Below are positions 36,242 to 48,889 of a DNA stretch of 64,000 bases, in pieces. The stretch comes from Microcebus murinus (Eukaryota; Chordata; Mammalia; Primates; Cheirogaleidae): NCBI RefSeq assembly GCF_040939455.1, contig NC_134119.1, positions 11,148,501-11,212,500 on the forward strand. The letters are read 5' to 3'. The notes beneath the pieces are model-generated. The model saw only the letters and a program-made list of their open reading frames with translations, searched no databases and was not told the DNA's origin. The position numbers and the translations under genes are program-made. Positions within the stretch are counted from its first letter, which is position 1; each line of letters begins with the position of its first letter.

Positions 36242-36247
36242 AATAAA
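36242..36247 (+). terminator. SPATA2 proximal poly(A) signal
   Basis: An AATAAA in an AU-rich context is followed about 20 bases later by GU-rich sequence (TGCCGTGTGTTTC), as expected of a functional poly(A) site. Confidence 0.65.
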
Positions 36248-37629
36248 TATTCAACTTGCCGTGTGTTTCAAAGTGGTTAAAAAAATTAATTATGTAGCTA
36301 TTTATGAAAATGCCCTGGGTTCTTTAGTCTTCCAAGGGAGGGCCTTATGCCCTTTCATTTTGTGTCCTCCACTCACTACAGCCCGAGGGTAGAGTGGAGA
36401 GTTCGGGGCAGGGGAGGAATAGAGACAAAGTCCCTTTTTCTTGAGTTGGTGGAAAGCCACTGTCTTCCCTACAATAACTATCTAGATACCTACCTCCAAT
36501 GTGCACTTAGGGGGTTAGAGCAGGCATTGAGGTCTGTGTGCCTGCAGACTGTGACACCTGGTAACGATTCAGGGACCCTTTGGATCCGTTGCCCTGGTCT
36601 TTGGCACTTGTTGAGCGTGAACCTTGTACTCCAAACTTCTTGAGTCTCATTTTGGAAGGAAAATAATTTGGGATTCCCACCACCCCTCCATCTCAGTCCT
36701 CTTTTCTTCACCAGTTTCCAGGACTCATCTGCAGCAACATTTGCGATCTTTTTGCACTAAAATTGGGCAGGGGCCGGCACGTGCCTGTCAGGCAGACAGC
36801 TCCTCAGCTGAGCCTAAGCACTTCCAAACTGAAGGCCCCTTCAACTCCTCTTGTGAATTACCAACCCCTGGATTTTTCTTTTGGGGTACAGAGCAGGAGT
36901 GGGGCAAGAGTTTAAAGCCGCTTCGTTGTGAATTAATAATATATTTAGCCATAAGTGTTGTGACGTATACTATGTTAAGAGATTTACATGCAGTGGGTTT
37001 TTCTGGGAGAAGGAGGTATTCAGCTCTTGAGTAAGTTTAAATCTGGCTGAATCCTGAGGCCACTGTGAATTTGCTGATGTTCTTCCAACTCAGTTGAGTG
37101 ATTTTAAGGTTTTCCAAGTCTTATATGGCTCTTTTTTTAAATATATCTGGTAGATCACATGTAGATATACAATGTGTATATTAAGCTGAATTTCAACCAA
37201 CTTTATTACTAAGACCAGCCTATCTGGGGCATTCATCTTTGATGTTCTTCCTATTCACATTTCAGAACCGCAATGCCTGGCCCACTCCTGAGAGCTCTAG
37301 TTTTCTAGTTTTCCATTTCCAGATTGCTCCAGCATTATAGTAACTAACTCTTTTAACCAACCGTGATGCCACGTAACTTACATAGTGGACAAAAGCAGGA
37401 ACGATTAAACTCATCCTAGGAGGACACAGTCCAGTGTACCTCTCATCACGGAAATACTGTGTTCATAGGCTGGAATAGGAAATACTACAACCATGCTCCT
37501 TGGTGTGTATCTTATTGTATGAGGTTGCTGTGACTGAGACAGTTAAATATATGCTAATTTAAAAATGCAGATGTTTTGCATTTGATTTCTACCAAGAGTT
37601 GAAATGTTGAGAGATGATTAAAAAATAAT

Positions 37630-37635
37630 AATAAA
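37630..37635 (+). terminator. SPATA2 distal poly(A) signal
   Basis: AATAAAGTGTCTTCC is followed by T/G-rich sequence (GTGTTTGGGGTTTT). MIR-like repeat sequence begins about 150 bases beyond it, so this is the likely gene end. Confidence 0.55.
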
Positions 37636-37789
37636 GTGTCTTCCATTGTTAAATGAAGTGTTTGGGGTTTTATGTCCCCCGTCCCCACATCTTTGAAGTT
37701 TGGTTCCTTAGTTTTGGTTTTTGCTCCAGCCATATTTAGTTCCTTAATGACAGGATTCAACTTTTCGCCTCCGTGAAACTAACACATAG

Positions 37790-37925
37790 CAGCCAGCATC
37801 TGAGTGCTATACCGTAAGCCAGGCGCTTTGTACACCGAGACTTTGCATGCATGACCTCATAATAGTCCCAGCCATCCTAGAAGATAGGTTACAGATGGGG
37901 AACCGGAGTGCAGAATTCAGACATT
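37790..37925 (+). repeat. MIR-like fragment just after SPATA2
   Basis: GTAAGCCAGGCGCTTTGTACA and GATAGGTTACAGATGGGGAA resemble a diverged MIR. The following 37926-39210 holds no gene or repeat I can name. Confidence 0.5.
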
Positions 37926-39211
37926 TCCCAAGGGTGGGGGCTGCATACTCCAGGAGAAATGATTGTTGGTGGTGACTGAGAGGTGTTAAATGACATTGAA
38001 AGATGTTATAAAAAATTCCATTTTTAATTCTTTCCATCCATTTAACTGTTTCAAGGAGGAAGTGGGTTTAATGCTACCTTGCCTTTAACAAAGAGGAAAC
38101 AGGCATCGGGCTCAGAGCCTTTGGCGGGATCTTAACCAGGTTTTCAGTTATCTTTTATCTAGGGCAGGCATACTACTTTTCCATTTATGGTAGTGATAGA
38201 TTTTTTTTTTTAAATCAATTTAAGGCATTTTTAAAAATGAAGATTGACTTAGAAGCAAAACACATGGCAGAAGTCTTGCGGAAGGGAGAAGAGCAACTGC
38301 AGCTTGTGCAGCCCTGGGTTTCAGCACCAGCGGGGCCTGGGCCCAACCTGCCGACCACGGTGCTGTGCAGCCCCCGGGAAGCAGCTCAGCTGTCAGGCAG
38401 AGCCTGAGCAGGTTTCTCCGTTTCGTGCACTGGCTGAACAAACATCCTGGCCTCAGCCAGACCCGAGTCCAGATGCTGGGGCTGCGTTTAGCTACAGCTT
38501 AGGAAATGGCATTGCCACCTGGGCTGTCAGGAGCAGTGGCTTCTGGGAGATGCACACCTAGCCCAGGAGGGCAGAGGAAGCCAGATGCTTGCTCCTTACA
38601 TCCAAAGGGGAGCAGCAGCTTCAGAGCAGATTGCTTAATTTGTAAATGTAAATGACAAGCATATTTAAACTTCATCAGGTCCACCAGCTGTACAGCCTTA
38701 GCTCTGATGCTGAGCACCAATCTGGCACACAGCACGCCCAATTACCAAGCTCAGAGGGCTGAGAACTTGGGCAGACACCGAATCATATCCCAGTCTCCAT
38801 TCACCCCTTCTCCCTTGGTATTAAAAGCCCTAGTTTTTAGATCTGTGGGCATCCAGAACAAAGACTGCATTTCACAGCCAGGTATGGTCATATAACTATG
38901 GTCCCTGGGTAGAAAGGTGCGTTTGGCTTCTAGGCCACATCCTTCAAAGAAAGGAGGTTGCCCTTCCCACCCTGCCCCTGCCTCCTGGCTGAAATGCTGT
39001 GACGCTGGAGGTGGAGAGGCTGTCTGAGACTGAGGGGAGCCAAGTGAAGAAGGGGGTGAGCCGTAGCTGGACAGGGCCAGCCTGATGCCCAGAGAGCTGC
39101 TGAGATGGCCTTCTGACTCTGCCCACCTCCAGGTCTGTTTTCGTTACAAATAAACTGTTAACCTTGTTTAAGCCACATTTTTTTCCCATTTGCCTATTTT
39201 ATAAACCTTTT

Positions 39212-39450
39212 TTTACCTGGTGAGGTGGCTGGGTGACTTGTAATCCCAACTACTCTGGATGCTGAGGCAGCAGGATCGCTTGAGCCCAGGAGTTTGAGGT
39301 TGCTGTGAGCTAGGCTGACACCATGGCACTCTAGCCTGGGCAACAGAATGAGACTCTTGTTTAAAAATAGACAGATAGCCAGCCAACCCACTCTACTCAG
39401 GGCAACAGAGCGAGACTCTGTCTCAAAAATAAATAAATAAATGATAAATA
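39212..39450 (+). repeat. 5'-truncated Alu with duplicated 3' end
   Basis: A right arm ending AGAATGAGACTCTTG is followed by a second short CAGGGCAACAGAGCGAGACTCTGTCTC and an (AAAT)n tail. Confidence 0.8.
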
Positions 39451-40105
39451 AATACATAAAAAATCAGCCAGCCAGCCAACCCAATCTATGGTATTTTGCA
39501 GCCTGAACAGACTAAGACAACATTATCATCACATCTTACTTTTTAAAACAATTCCTTAGCATTGACAAATATCCAATCAATGTCCAGATGTCCAGTTGTC
39601 TCATAAATTCATATTTTTAAAATATGGATTTTCCTGTTTCTTTGCATCAGGGCCCAAATAAGTTCCCCACGTTGCAATTGGTTGATAGGTCTTTAAATTG
39701 CCTTTTCTCTATAGGCTGCCCCTTTTGAGTATAGGTGCTCCATCGTTCTTTTTTTCCTTGAGATGTATTTGTTGAAGAAATTGTCCTTTAGAGTTTGCCA
39801 GGGTCTAAATTTTCCTTATTTCAGCCTGTTGTTAAGCATGTTCCTCTGTTCTCTCAATTTCCAAGAAATTGGTAGTTGCTCTCCCTCCACTCCAGTTTCT
39901 TACTGTTTATTTGCATATACTGTACAAAAGGAGAAAAACAAACATTTCTTATGAGTGTGATTCAGGGATGCAGCTCCATGACTATGGAGTGAGAGTGAGT
40001 AACAGTGTGGGGAGGAGCTTAGTGCGTGAATAAGATCCCAGGTCCCAGACGGCTGGGAGTGGGTCCAGGTTCTCAGACATGCTGGCAACACATTTCAGGT
40101 CCTGT

Positions 40106-41575
40106 GTGAGGAGGCAGAGGAGGTTGCAGTGGGACTGCTGGGTCATAGAGTGGTTCTATTTTTACTATTTGGAGGAGCCTCCATACTGTTTTCCGTAGCA
40201 GCTGCACCACTTCACATTCCCACCAGCAGTGCACAAGGGTCCCAGTTTCTCCACAACTTTGCTAACACTTGTTATTTTCTGGGTTTTGTTTCTTTTTACA
40301 GTGGCCCTCCTAATGGGGGTGAGGTGATATCTTGTGGTTTTGATTTTCATTTCTCTAATGGTTAGTGATGATGAGCATCTTTTCATGTGCTTATCGGCAT
40401 TTGTTTGACTTTGGAGAAATGTCTATCGAAGTCCTCTGCCCATTTTTTAATTGGGTTATTTGTTTTGTTGTTTTTGAGTTGTAGGAGTTCTTTATATATT
40501 CTAGATATTAATCCTTTGCCAGATACATGATTTGTAAATCTTTTCTCTCATTCTGTAGGTTATCTTTTCACTCTTGTTTCTTTTGATGCCCAGAAGTTTT
40601 AAAGTTTGATGTAGCCCCATTCGTCTACTTTTGCTTCTATTCCCTGTGCTTTTGGTATGTCATCTAAGAAATCAATGCCAAATCCAAGGTCATGAAGCTT
40701 TTCCTCTATGTTTTTTTCTAGGAGTTTTATTTTATTTTATTGTTTGAGACAGATTCTTGCTCTGTCACCCAGGCTGAAGTGCAGTGGCATGATCATAGCT
40801 CACAGTAGCCTTGAACTCCTAAGCTCAAGCCATCCTCCTGCCTCAGCCTCCCAAGTAGCTGGGACTACAGGTGCATTTTGTAGTTTTTAGTGTACAAGTC
40901 TTTCTTGGTGCTTGGTTAAATTTATTCCTAAGTATTTTATTCTTGTGATGTTATTGTAAATGGAATTATTTTAATTTTTCAGTTTTATTCATTGTTAGTG
41001 TATAGAAACTGATTTTTGCATGTTGATTCTGTATCCTTCAACTTTGCTAAATTTATGTATTAGTTCTAACAGTTTTTTAATGGACTATTTAGGGTTGTCT
41101 ACATATAAGATCATGTCTTCTGTGAATAGAGGTAATTTTATGTCTTCCTTCTCAATTTGGATGTCTTTTATTCCTTTTTCTTGCCTGATTGTTCTGGCTA
41201 GAACTTCTAGTTGAATTCAAGTGGCGAATGTATGTATCTTGCCTTGTTCCTGATCTTATAGGAAACATCTTCAGTCGTTTCCCATTTGAGTATGATGTTA
41301 TCTGTGGGTTTATCATTTATATATAGCCTTTATTATGTTGCAGTAGTTTCCTTCCATTCCTAGTTTGTTTTTATCATGAAAGGGTATTGCATTTTGTCAA
41401 ATGCTTTTTCTCCATCAACTGAGATGATCATGTGGGTTTGTCTTTCATTCTGTTAATGTGGTGTATCACATGGTACTTGACTCTTGAGGTTTGCACAGGT
41501 TTGGGTTTGATCTTTTTGGTAAGAATACCTGATAGATGAATTCTTTTAATGGGAGGCATATAATGTTGAGTTCTC
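40106..41575 (-). mobile_element. L1 fragment (antisense)
   Basis: L1M blocks in antisense order: GGGACTGCTGGGTCATAGAG, then CCCACCAGCAGTGCACAAGG, then GAGTTGTAGGAGTTCTTTAT, then AATCAATGCCAAATCCAAGG, then the ORF2-like TGTATCCTTCAACTTTGC. An Alu monomer at 40737-40880 and the Alu at 41591 interrupt it. It is too decayed to code. Confidence 0.85.
40737..40880 (-). repeat. Alu monomer inside L1
   Basis: TTTGAGACAGATTCTTGCTC to GGGACTACAGGTGCA, one arm only. Confidence 0.8.
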
Positions 41576-41590
41576 TCCCTTTGGGGAATT

Positions 41591-41930
<340 letters not shown>

Positions 41931-42219
41931 CTTTGGGGAATTATTAGTAACAGCTGGTAAAGCTGTTGCTTCTTACTTAGATCCATTATTTCACTGGAAG
42001 TTGCAAAATGGAGATGTTCCAATTCTATTATTTCTCCTTTGTTTGGCAACTGGAATACTTCTATAAAAAGAAACTTCCCTGTGGTGGTAATTATGTGAAT
42101 CTACACATCTGATAAAATTATGTGGAACTAAAAATACATGCACACATACATATACGAATGCCTGTAAAATTGGTGAAATCTTAACAATGTGGGAAGATTA
42201 ACATAAGAAAGAAAAAGTA

Positions 42220-42521
42220 GGCCGAGCACAGTGGCTCACGCCTGTAATCCTAGCACTCTGGGAGGCCAAGGCAGGCAGATCATTTGAGCTCAGGAGTTCA
42301 AAACCAGTCTGAGCAAGAGCAAGACCCCCGTCTCTACCAAAAATAGAAAAAATTAGCCAGGCATGGTGGCGCATGCCTGTAGTCCCACCTACTCGGGAGG
42401 CTGCGGCAGGAGGATCGCTGGAGACCAGGAGTTTGAGGTTGCTGTGAGCTAGGCTAATACCATGGCACTCTAGCCCGGGCAACAGAGTGAGACTCTGTCT
42501 CAAAAAAAAAAAAAAAAAAAA
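42220..42521 (+). repeat. Full-length Alu
   Basis: GGCCGAGCACAGTGGC to a 20 A tail. Confidence 0.92.
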
Positions 42522-42832
42522 GATAAATAAGCAAAACTGATGAAATATGAACAAGGCCTATGGATGTGCCAATGTCAATGTCTTGGTTGTGATACTATTC
42601 TACAGTTGTGTAAGGTGTTACCACTGGGGGAAACAGGGTGAAGGGTACATAGGACCTTTCTGTACTATTTTTTCCCCACTTTCTGTGAATCTGATTTTTT
42701 TTAAGTTAAAAAGAAACTCTCCTCTACTATTTGACTACCAATGGTATAGTTTAAGAAAGGTAGGATAAATGCTCAATTCTTCCTTTATTTTTACTTAGAA
42801 TAATGAATTGATGCCTTCTGTTGCGTGGATGC

Positions 42833-43112
42833 CTTCAGTCTTGCTCTGTTGCGTGGGCTATAGCACAGCGGGGTCATCGTAGCTCACTGTGACCTCAAAC
42901 TTCTGGGCTCAGGCGATCCTCCTGCCTCAGCCTCCTGAGTAGCTGGAACTACAGTTGTGCGCCACCACGCCTCACTAATTTTTTCTATTTTTGGTAGAAA
43001 TGGGGTCTTGCTCTTGCTCAGTCTGGTCTCAAACTCCTGAGTTCAAGCAATCCTCCCGCCTTAGCCTTCCAGAGTGCTAGGATTACAGGCGTGAGCCACT
43101 TTGCCTGGCCTT
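42833..43112 (-). repeat. Old Alu, tail lost
   Basis: CAGTCTTGCTCTGTTGCGTGG to TTTGCCTGGCC; no T-run remains. 43113-43955 holds no gene. Confidence 0.85.
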
Positions 43113-43959
43113 ATAATCACATTTTGAAAAGTGAAAATAACATGTATGTTCCTTATTATTGAATTAATAAATGTTCTTTATGACAAATAGAAAATTATGC
43201 AAACAACATCTTAAAAATTACCTATAATCTTTCCACTTGGAGAGAACCAAAGTTAAATCTTTGCATCTATCCTTCCAGATTTTTTTCTATACACACACAC
43301 CATTAACTTTGAGAAGCAAATGCTGTTGATATTGCTCTGAAATTTGCTTTCCTCACTTCTTGAAGTTGGAACAAGATCATTTTGTTTTGATTAACATAAA
43401 ACCCCACCGGAAGTGGCATAAACAATATATATTGTCTCATATAACAAGATCCAGAGGGAGGCCAGTTCCAGGATTGGCTCATTCACTGCCCCAACAGCGT
43501 CATTAAGAGCTCACAGGCCTTCCGTGTGTCTGCTCCGCCACCCTCAGCATGTTGGCAAGGTCTTTCCTCCTGGTGTCCAAATGGCTGCAAGCAGGTCAGG
43601 CATTACATCCTCATTTAACTGGAGGCAAAGGCCAGACAATGGGAGGAGGATGCTTCCCTTCCTTGAGTGTCTTTTTGAGAGTGAGGAGACAGTTTTAGAA
43701 ATTCCCTAAGACATTGTTTCATACTCCTGCCTAATAAGGTCATAGGCCCATTCCTCAGCCAATCTCAGGCAGGTAGAGGGAATGACCATGAACCGTTTGA
43801 ACTGAGGATGGGCTGTCCCCTTTGAAGCGTATGGTCTCCCATTACACTAACAAAATGGGTTTTCGTATGACAGGACGGTACAGGGAAGAAGAAATAGTGG
43901 TTTGGGGGGAACCAATAGTTCTGTCGCATTAGGAATTAATGTGTTTAAGAACTAGTATG

Positions 43960-44288
43960 GCCGGGCGTGGTGTCTCACGCTTGTAATCCTAGCACTTTGG
44001 GAGGCCGAGGCGGGCAGATTGCTCAAGGTCAGGAGTTCGAAACCAGCCTGAGCGAGACCCCGTCTCTACCAAAAATAGAAATAAATTAATTGACCAACTA
44101 AAAATATATATACAAAAAATTAGCCGGGCATGGTGGCGCATGCCTGTAGTCCCAGCTACTCGGGAGGCTGAGGCAGTAGGATCGCTGAGCCCCGGAGACT
44201 GAGGTTGCTGTGAGCCAGGCTGACGCCACGGCACTCACTCTAGCCTGGACAACAAAGCGAGACTCTGTCTCAAAAAAAAAAAAAAACA
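43960..44288 (+). repeat. Full-length strepsirrhine-type Alu with TSD
   Basis: AAGAACTAGTATG at 43947-43959 and 44289-44301. Confidence 0.94.
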
Positions 44289-44461
44289 AAGAACTAGTAT
44301 GTGTGTTTTTAAAAGCATATAATAAATTTATACTCTTTTGATTCATTTTTAGCCATTTTGACATCTTAAACATTTAAGCATTGGGTGAAATTTTTATGTC
44401 TCTCTAAAAGTGGCAAGATGCTAGCCCAGTACATTCAGAACATGTTTACACATTCTTAAAA

Positions 44462-44622
44462 TTTTTTTTTTTTTAGACATGGTCTTGCTCCGTTGCTCAG
44501 GCTGGAGTGCAGTGCTGTGATCTTAGCTCCCTGTGGCCTCCAACTCCTGGGCTTGAGTGATCCTCCTGCCTCAGCCTCCCAAAGTGCTGGGTTACAGGAG
44601 TGAGCCACTGCACCTGACCAAA
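44462..44622 (-). repeat. Old Alu monomer
   Basis: T-run, then GACATGGTCTTGCTCCGTTGC to GCACCTGACC. Confidence 0.82.
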
Positions 44623-44697
44623 AATCTTTCATTATTGGCCAATATTCTATAGTTATTTATCTAGCAATTTGCTATTGATGGGCAGAGAGATTGTTTT

Positions 44698-45030
44698 GTT
44701 TTTTTTTTTTTTTGAGACAGAGTCTCACTTTGTTGTCCAGGCTAGAGTGAGTGCCGTGGCGTCAGCCTAGCTCACAGCAACCTCAAACTCCTGGGCTTGA
44801 GTGATCCTTCTGCCTCAGCCTCCCGAGTAGCTGGGACTACAGGCATGCGCCACCATGCCCGGCTAATTTTATATATATATATCAGTTGGCCAATTAATTT
44901 CTTTCTATTTATAGTAGAGACGGGGTCTCACTCTTGCTCAGGCTGGTTTTGAACTCCTGACCTTGAGCAATCCGCCCGCCTCGGCCTCCCAAGAGCTAGG
45001 ATTACAGGCGTGAGCCACAGCGCCCGGCCT
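44698..45030 (-). repeat. Full-length strepsirrhine-type Alu with TSD
   Basis: GAGAGATTGTTTT at 44685-44697 and 45031-45043. 45044-46290 holds no repeat or gene I recognise. Confidence 0.93.
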
Positions 45031-46299
45031 GAGAGATTGTTTTTAATTTTTCCTAATTATAGATATTGCCAGGATGACAATTCTTGAAGCCAAATTCTGG
45101 TGCACGTCCATTTCATCCTCTAAGTGCGATTGCTGGGGTACTTTCAGGCTCTCATAGGTGTCACCACATTGGCCTCTGGAAAGTCTGTGCCAGCGGGCCC
45201 TCCTGCCAGTAGATATGAGTGTGCGCTTCATCTCTGTCACAAAGTAAACCAGCTGCATTTTTTCTGGCCTTTCTTTTTTTGGTAAGCAAAGGCTTATTTT
45301 CTTCCCCATTTACGTCAGAGCGTTAGGCGGCAGCTGCCTGTGTGCTCAGAGGGTTCCTGGCCCTTCTCTCCCGGGTACCAGGCTGGTCCCATCCGATGCT
45401 GAGACCCCAGGTTTGCCAGGTGGCCTCCCTGGGCAGGGGAGTGTGGCCGATGCCTGCCTGCTGTCCTGCAGGTCCCTAAATATTCACAGAGGACTCCCAC
45501 TTGCCAGGCACTTACTGTCACCTAGGGCCCCAAAGTGCCACATTGGCCCTGACCCCACTGCCCTGCATATCTCCTGGACCTTCTCTAGGCCAGAGGCAGA
45601 GGGCTGCGTCCCGTAGGGGCAGGGGGTTGCCTCCCAGAGGCAATGGGCCCCCTCCAGGCCAGCCTCAGCTCCCCTTGGTGCCCCTGTGGAATGAGTGGGG
45701 GGTTGTGAGCCCTCAGCTCTGCGCGTGACCCTGCCCCTTCCCCAGATGTCTGGACTCTAAGGAGAATGTTTTCTTAAGGAGAATATTTCTTACCTCAGTT
45801 GCTCCCCCCTGAGAGTTTTTTCTAGCAGTCTAGAAAGTTGAAGCATGAGTGAGAAATACGCAGTCACTCTGCGGGCCCCAGCCTGGCCCCCTTGACTGGG
45901 GGACTCCCTTTGCGCCGCTGAGGCCACATGTCAGTTACCACTTGTCATCGCTCCTGCAGTTCTTGTCATGGTAGAGAATTATTTCTCTGAACCTGAGTAT
46001 GCATCAAAAGTGGGCAGAGGGGAGCCCGCAGAGGCCTCAGGAGCCCCCTGGGTGGGCGAAGCCCAGGGCTGGCAGGGACTAGGAGACTGGCCCTTGCCTC
46101 CTGGCTGGGGCAGGACAGATTCTCCTGCCTGGTTTCCTTTTCCATTACATGCATTTTTGGTTTGTGCCTGTTACCATAAGCAGCTTGGATGCCTTCTAGA
46201 AATACGTGCGGGTAAAAATAAACTCATGCCCCAGACTTCCCACACATAACGTCACCTATCAGAGGGTGTGGACAGGCCCCAGCTCCTGTAGCAGTGCCG

Positions 46300-46575
46300 G
46301 TTCCCGGTGGCTCCCACCTGCAATCCCAGCACTTTGGGAGGCCAAAGTGAGAGCACAGCTTGAGGCCAGGAGTTGAAGACTGCCTGGGCAACAGAGCGAG
46401 ACCCTGTCTGTACAATAAAATAAAAGGCGTGGTGGGGCATGCCTGTAGCCCCAGCTACTCTGAAGGCTGAGGCAGGAAGATTGCTTGAGCCCAGGAGTTC
46501 AAAGCTGCAGTGGGCTATGATACTGCACTCCAGCCTGGGCAACAGAGGGAAACCTGTCAGAAAAAGAGAAAAGTT
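46300..46575 (+). repeat. Old Alu beyond the SLC9A8 3' end
   Basis: CGGTGGCTCCCACCTGCAATCCC to AACAGAGGGAAACCTGTCAG, no strepsirrhine linker. 46576-46930 shows nothing. Confidence 0.85.
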
Positions 46576-46951
46576 CCCCCTTTCACTCTCTGACGGAGGC
46601 CCTGCCAGGGACTGATCTGTGATCCCAGGTGGCCCTGCCGACTGGCCAAGGAGAACTGGACCACCGAGCCCGGAGGAAGGGCTCGCCGCACCTGTGAGGA
46701 AAGGGTGTAGGCCCGGCTGGGGGCTGAGCCCACCTGCCTGGCCTCCTGTGCTCCTCACCGAGGGCCAGAGGCTGGACTCAGACTCAGGCCCGCCCGACTC
46801 AAAGCTCCTAACCACTGCATCCCAAGGGCTGCTGGCCCAGAGAGGCTGGGAGGCCTGTGACACAGTCAAGGCTGGGAGTGTGTGACCCGTGCAATCGCAG
46901 AGCCGCCTGAACACGAAGACAGAACCAGGCTCGGATTCAGCAGCACCCACT

Positions 46952-46957
46952 TTTATT
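46952..46957 (-). terminator. Candidate distal SLC9A8 poly(A) signal
   Basis: AATAAA on the minus strand (TTTATT on plus) is followed by AGTGGGTGCTGCTG and then TGGTTCTGTCTTCGTG, a GU-rich downstream element. Confidence 0.5.
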
Positions 46958-47226
46958 TCTAAACAAGCATCCAGCATCCAGTGACATGACTGTTTCCCAC
47001 CATTTGGGAATCCTCTGCCTGAGTTGACAGCTGCACGGGCCCATCTCTGGCCCACCTTCCCCCCCCACCCGTAGCCCCCCAAGAAGAGCAGCCAACCACT
47101 TCTCAGGAGCCAGGCCCCCACATGCCTCTCACATCTCACTTGGGGGAGACTAAAGAATAAGCCTGGCCTTCCCAATGGTCCTTAAGACAAAACAAAGAAA
47201 CCAGTGCTTTTAAAAACCCTGCTTTT

Positions 47227-47542
47227 GGCCGGGCGCTGTGGCTCACGCCTGTAATCCTAGCTCTTGGGAGGCCGAGGCGGGCGGATTGCTCGAGGTCAGG
47301 AGTTCAAAACCAGCCTGAGCAAGAGCGAGACCCCGTCTCTACTATAAAATAGAAAGAAATCAATTGGCCAACTGATATATATATAAAAATTAGCCGGGCA
47401 TGGTGGCGCATGCCTGTAGTCCCAGCTACTCGGGAGGCTGAGGCAGAAGGATCACTCGAGCCCAGGAGTTTGAGGTTGCTGTGAGCTAGGCTGACGCCAC
47501 GGCACTCACTCTAGCCTGGACAACAAAGCGAGACTCTGTCTC

Positions 47543-47571
<29 letters not shown>
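47227..47571 (+). repeat. Full-length Alu in the SLC9A8 3' UTR
   Basis: Perfect 16 bp TSD TAAAAACCCTGCTTTT at 47211-47226 and 47572-47587, long A-tail. It is antisense to the SLC9A8 transcript, so the mRNA would carry a reverse Alu with a U-run. Confidence 0.95.
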
Positions 47572-47573
<2 letters not shown>

Positions 47574-48883
47574 AAAACCCTGCTTTTACAAATAAAACAA
47601 AAAATTACAGGATTTTGATTAACCTTGAGAAAGTATCAAGCCTTTGCAGAAGCCCTGCTTGAAGAAAACGTTGACAGCCTTTGGTGGCAGCCACGGCCAC
47701 CCCACTGTCCAGTGTGGAGTCCTCCCCACCCCTCTGCGTGCAACCTCGCAGGGGCGATGGCACCTGCAGGGCTGGCAGGTGACTTTTCTTCTGTCCACCA
47801 GTGCACACCTTTGGTGCAATCTCAGGGCCACAGGGCCCCAGCCGCGCTGCCCTGAAGCCAGCCAAGCTCGTGCAGAGCTGCCTCCCCGGGGACTGCGGTG
47901 GCTGGGGTGGGACCGTGCGATGTGGGTAGGGGATGTTAGAGTCTGCCTTCTTTTGTTACATGACCGATGACATGAAGTCTTTGACATCTAACTGCATGTC
48001 TGGGAAGTGACAGGAGCCTCACTGGAAGGGAGCCAGGCTCCTCATTCCTTTACTTCTGACTTCTGCCTTTACTTCTGACTGCGACTTTTCATTTAAACAC
48101 CTCCCCTAGGGCTCTGGAGACTGGTCCCCAAGAGCAACTTCTCAGTGATTCTGGCTGCTGTGTCAGGAGCGTTTCAGATTTGGTTTCCTACCCACCAGCC
48201 AGCAGGGGAGACATCTGCCAGCATTTTGAAGAGTGGGGGGAGGAACAATTTTCTCTTGTTTGCATTTAAAATCCTAATCAAAGCAGATAGCTAGATTCTT
48301 TCTCGTACTGGAATCAGGGAGAGTATGACGCCCAGAGCCACGCCAGGCCCCACCTGCACCTGGCCAGCCCCCTGCCTGCCTCCCTCCAAAGCAGCGGGGT
48401 CCCGGCGTTAGCCACCCTGCCGAGGATTCTGCCAGGCGTGGGGCCCCTGCGGGAACATGGATTAGAGACTTCATGAGGCCACACCTTGCTGATGGCACCT
48501 CTCACGAGGGTTTTGAGGTGCAGGATCCCCACTCACCCATCTTTCAGCCTTCGATGGCCCACAGAGGACACTACCGGCAAATCAGGGCCTCTCTGGGCTG
48601 GCTCAGGGCTGTCCCTGGGCCTCATGCCAGCCAGGCTGGGCACAGCCAGCACTCCCACTGTGAACAGGGTGGCTGCCCTGGGGCAGGAGGACTTCAGGTC
48701 TGCCCCGGGAGGAGAGTCTGATGGAACCTCACCACCTCACCTGGCCTGGGCCCAGCCCACTGCAGAACTTCATCTCTGAGGCCCTAGGAGCAGCCAGCTC
48801 CTTTCCGCAAAGGCCTCACAGCTCAAGTTGCAGGGGACATTTGTTCTGAGGGTCCTACAACCAGAGTTGCAGAACGCATGCAA

Positions 48884-48889
48884 TTTATT
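48884..48889 (-). terminator. Candidate proximal SLC9A8 poly(A) signal
   Basis: AATAAA on the minus strand lies about 2.7 kb after the stop, followed by TTGCATGCGTTCTGC. There is no further support. Confidence 0.35.

Larger units (their letters stand above)
35529..37655 (+). other. SPATA2: SPATA2 3' UTR with proximal and distal poly(A) signals
   Basis: Two AATAAA hexamers lie downstream of the stop: 36242-36247 (UTR ~0.73 kb) and 37630-37635 (UTR ~2.1 kb). The repeat-free stretch between them suggests that both ends of this UTR are used. The U-rich ATTTTTAAGATTTATTTTTA just before the proximal site is typical. The exact ends are inferred. Confidence 0.65.

Noticed and set aside
46252..47175. 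307-codon open frame on the minus strand
   Set aside because: Half of it is reverse-strand Alu, the rest is intergenic or UTR sequence with no recognised domain.
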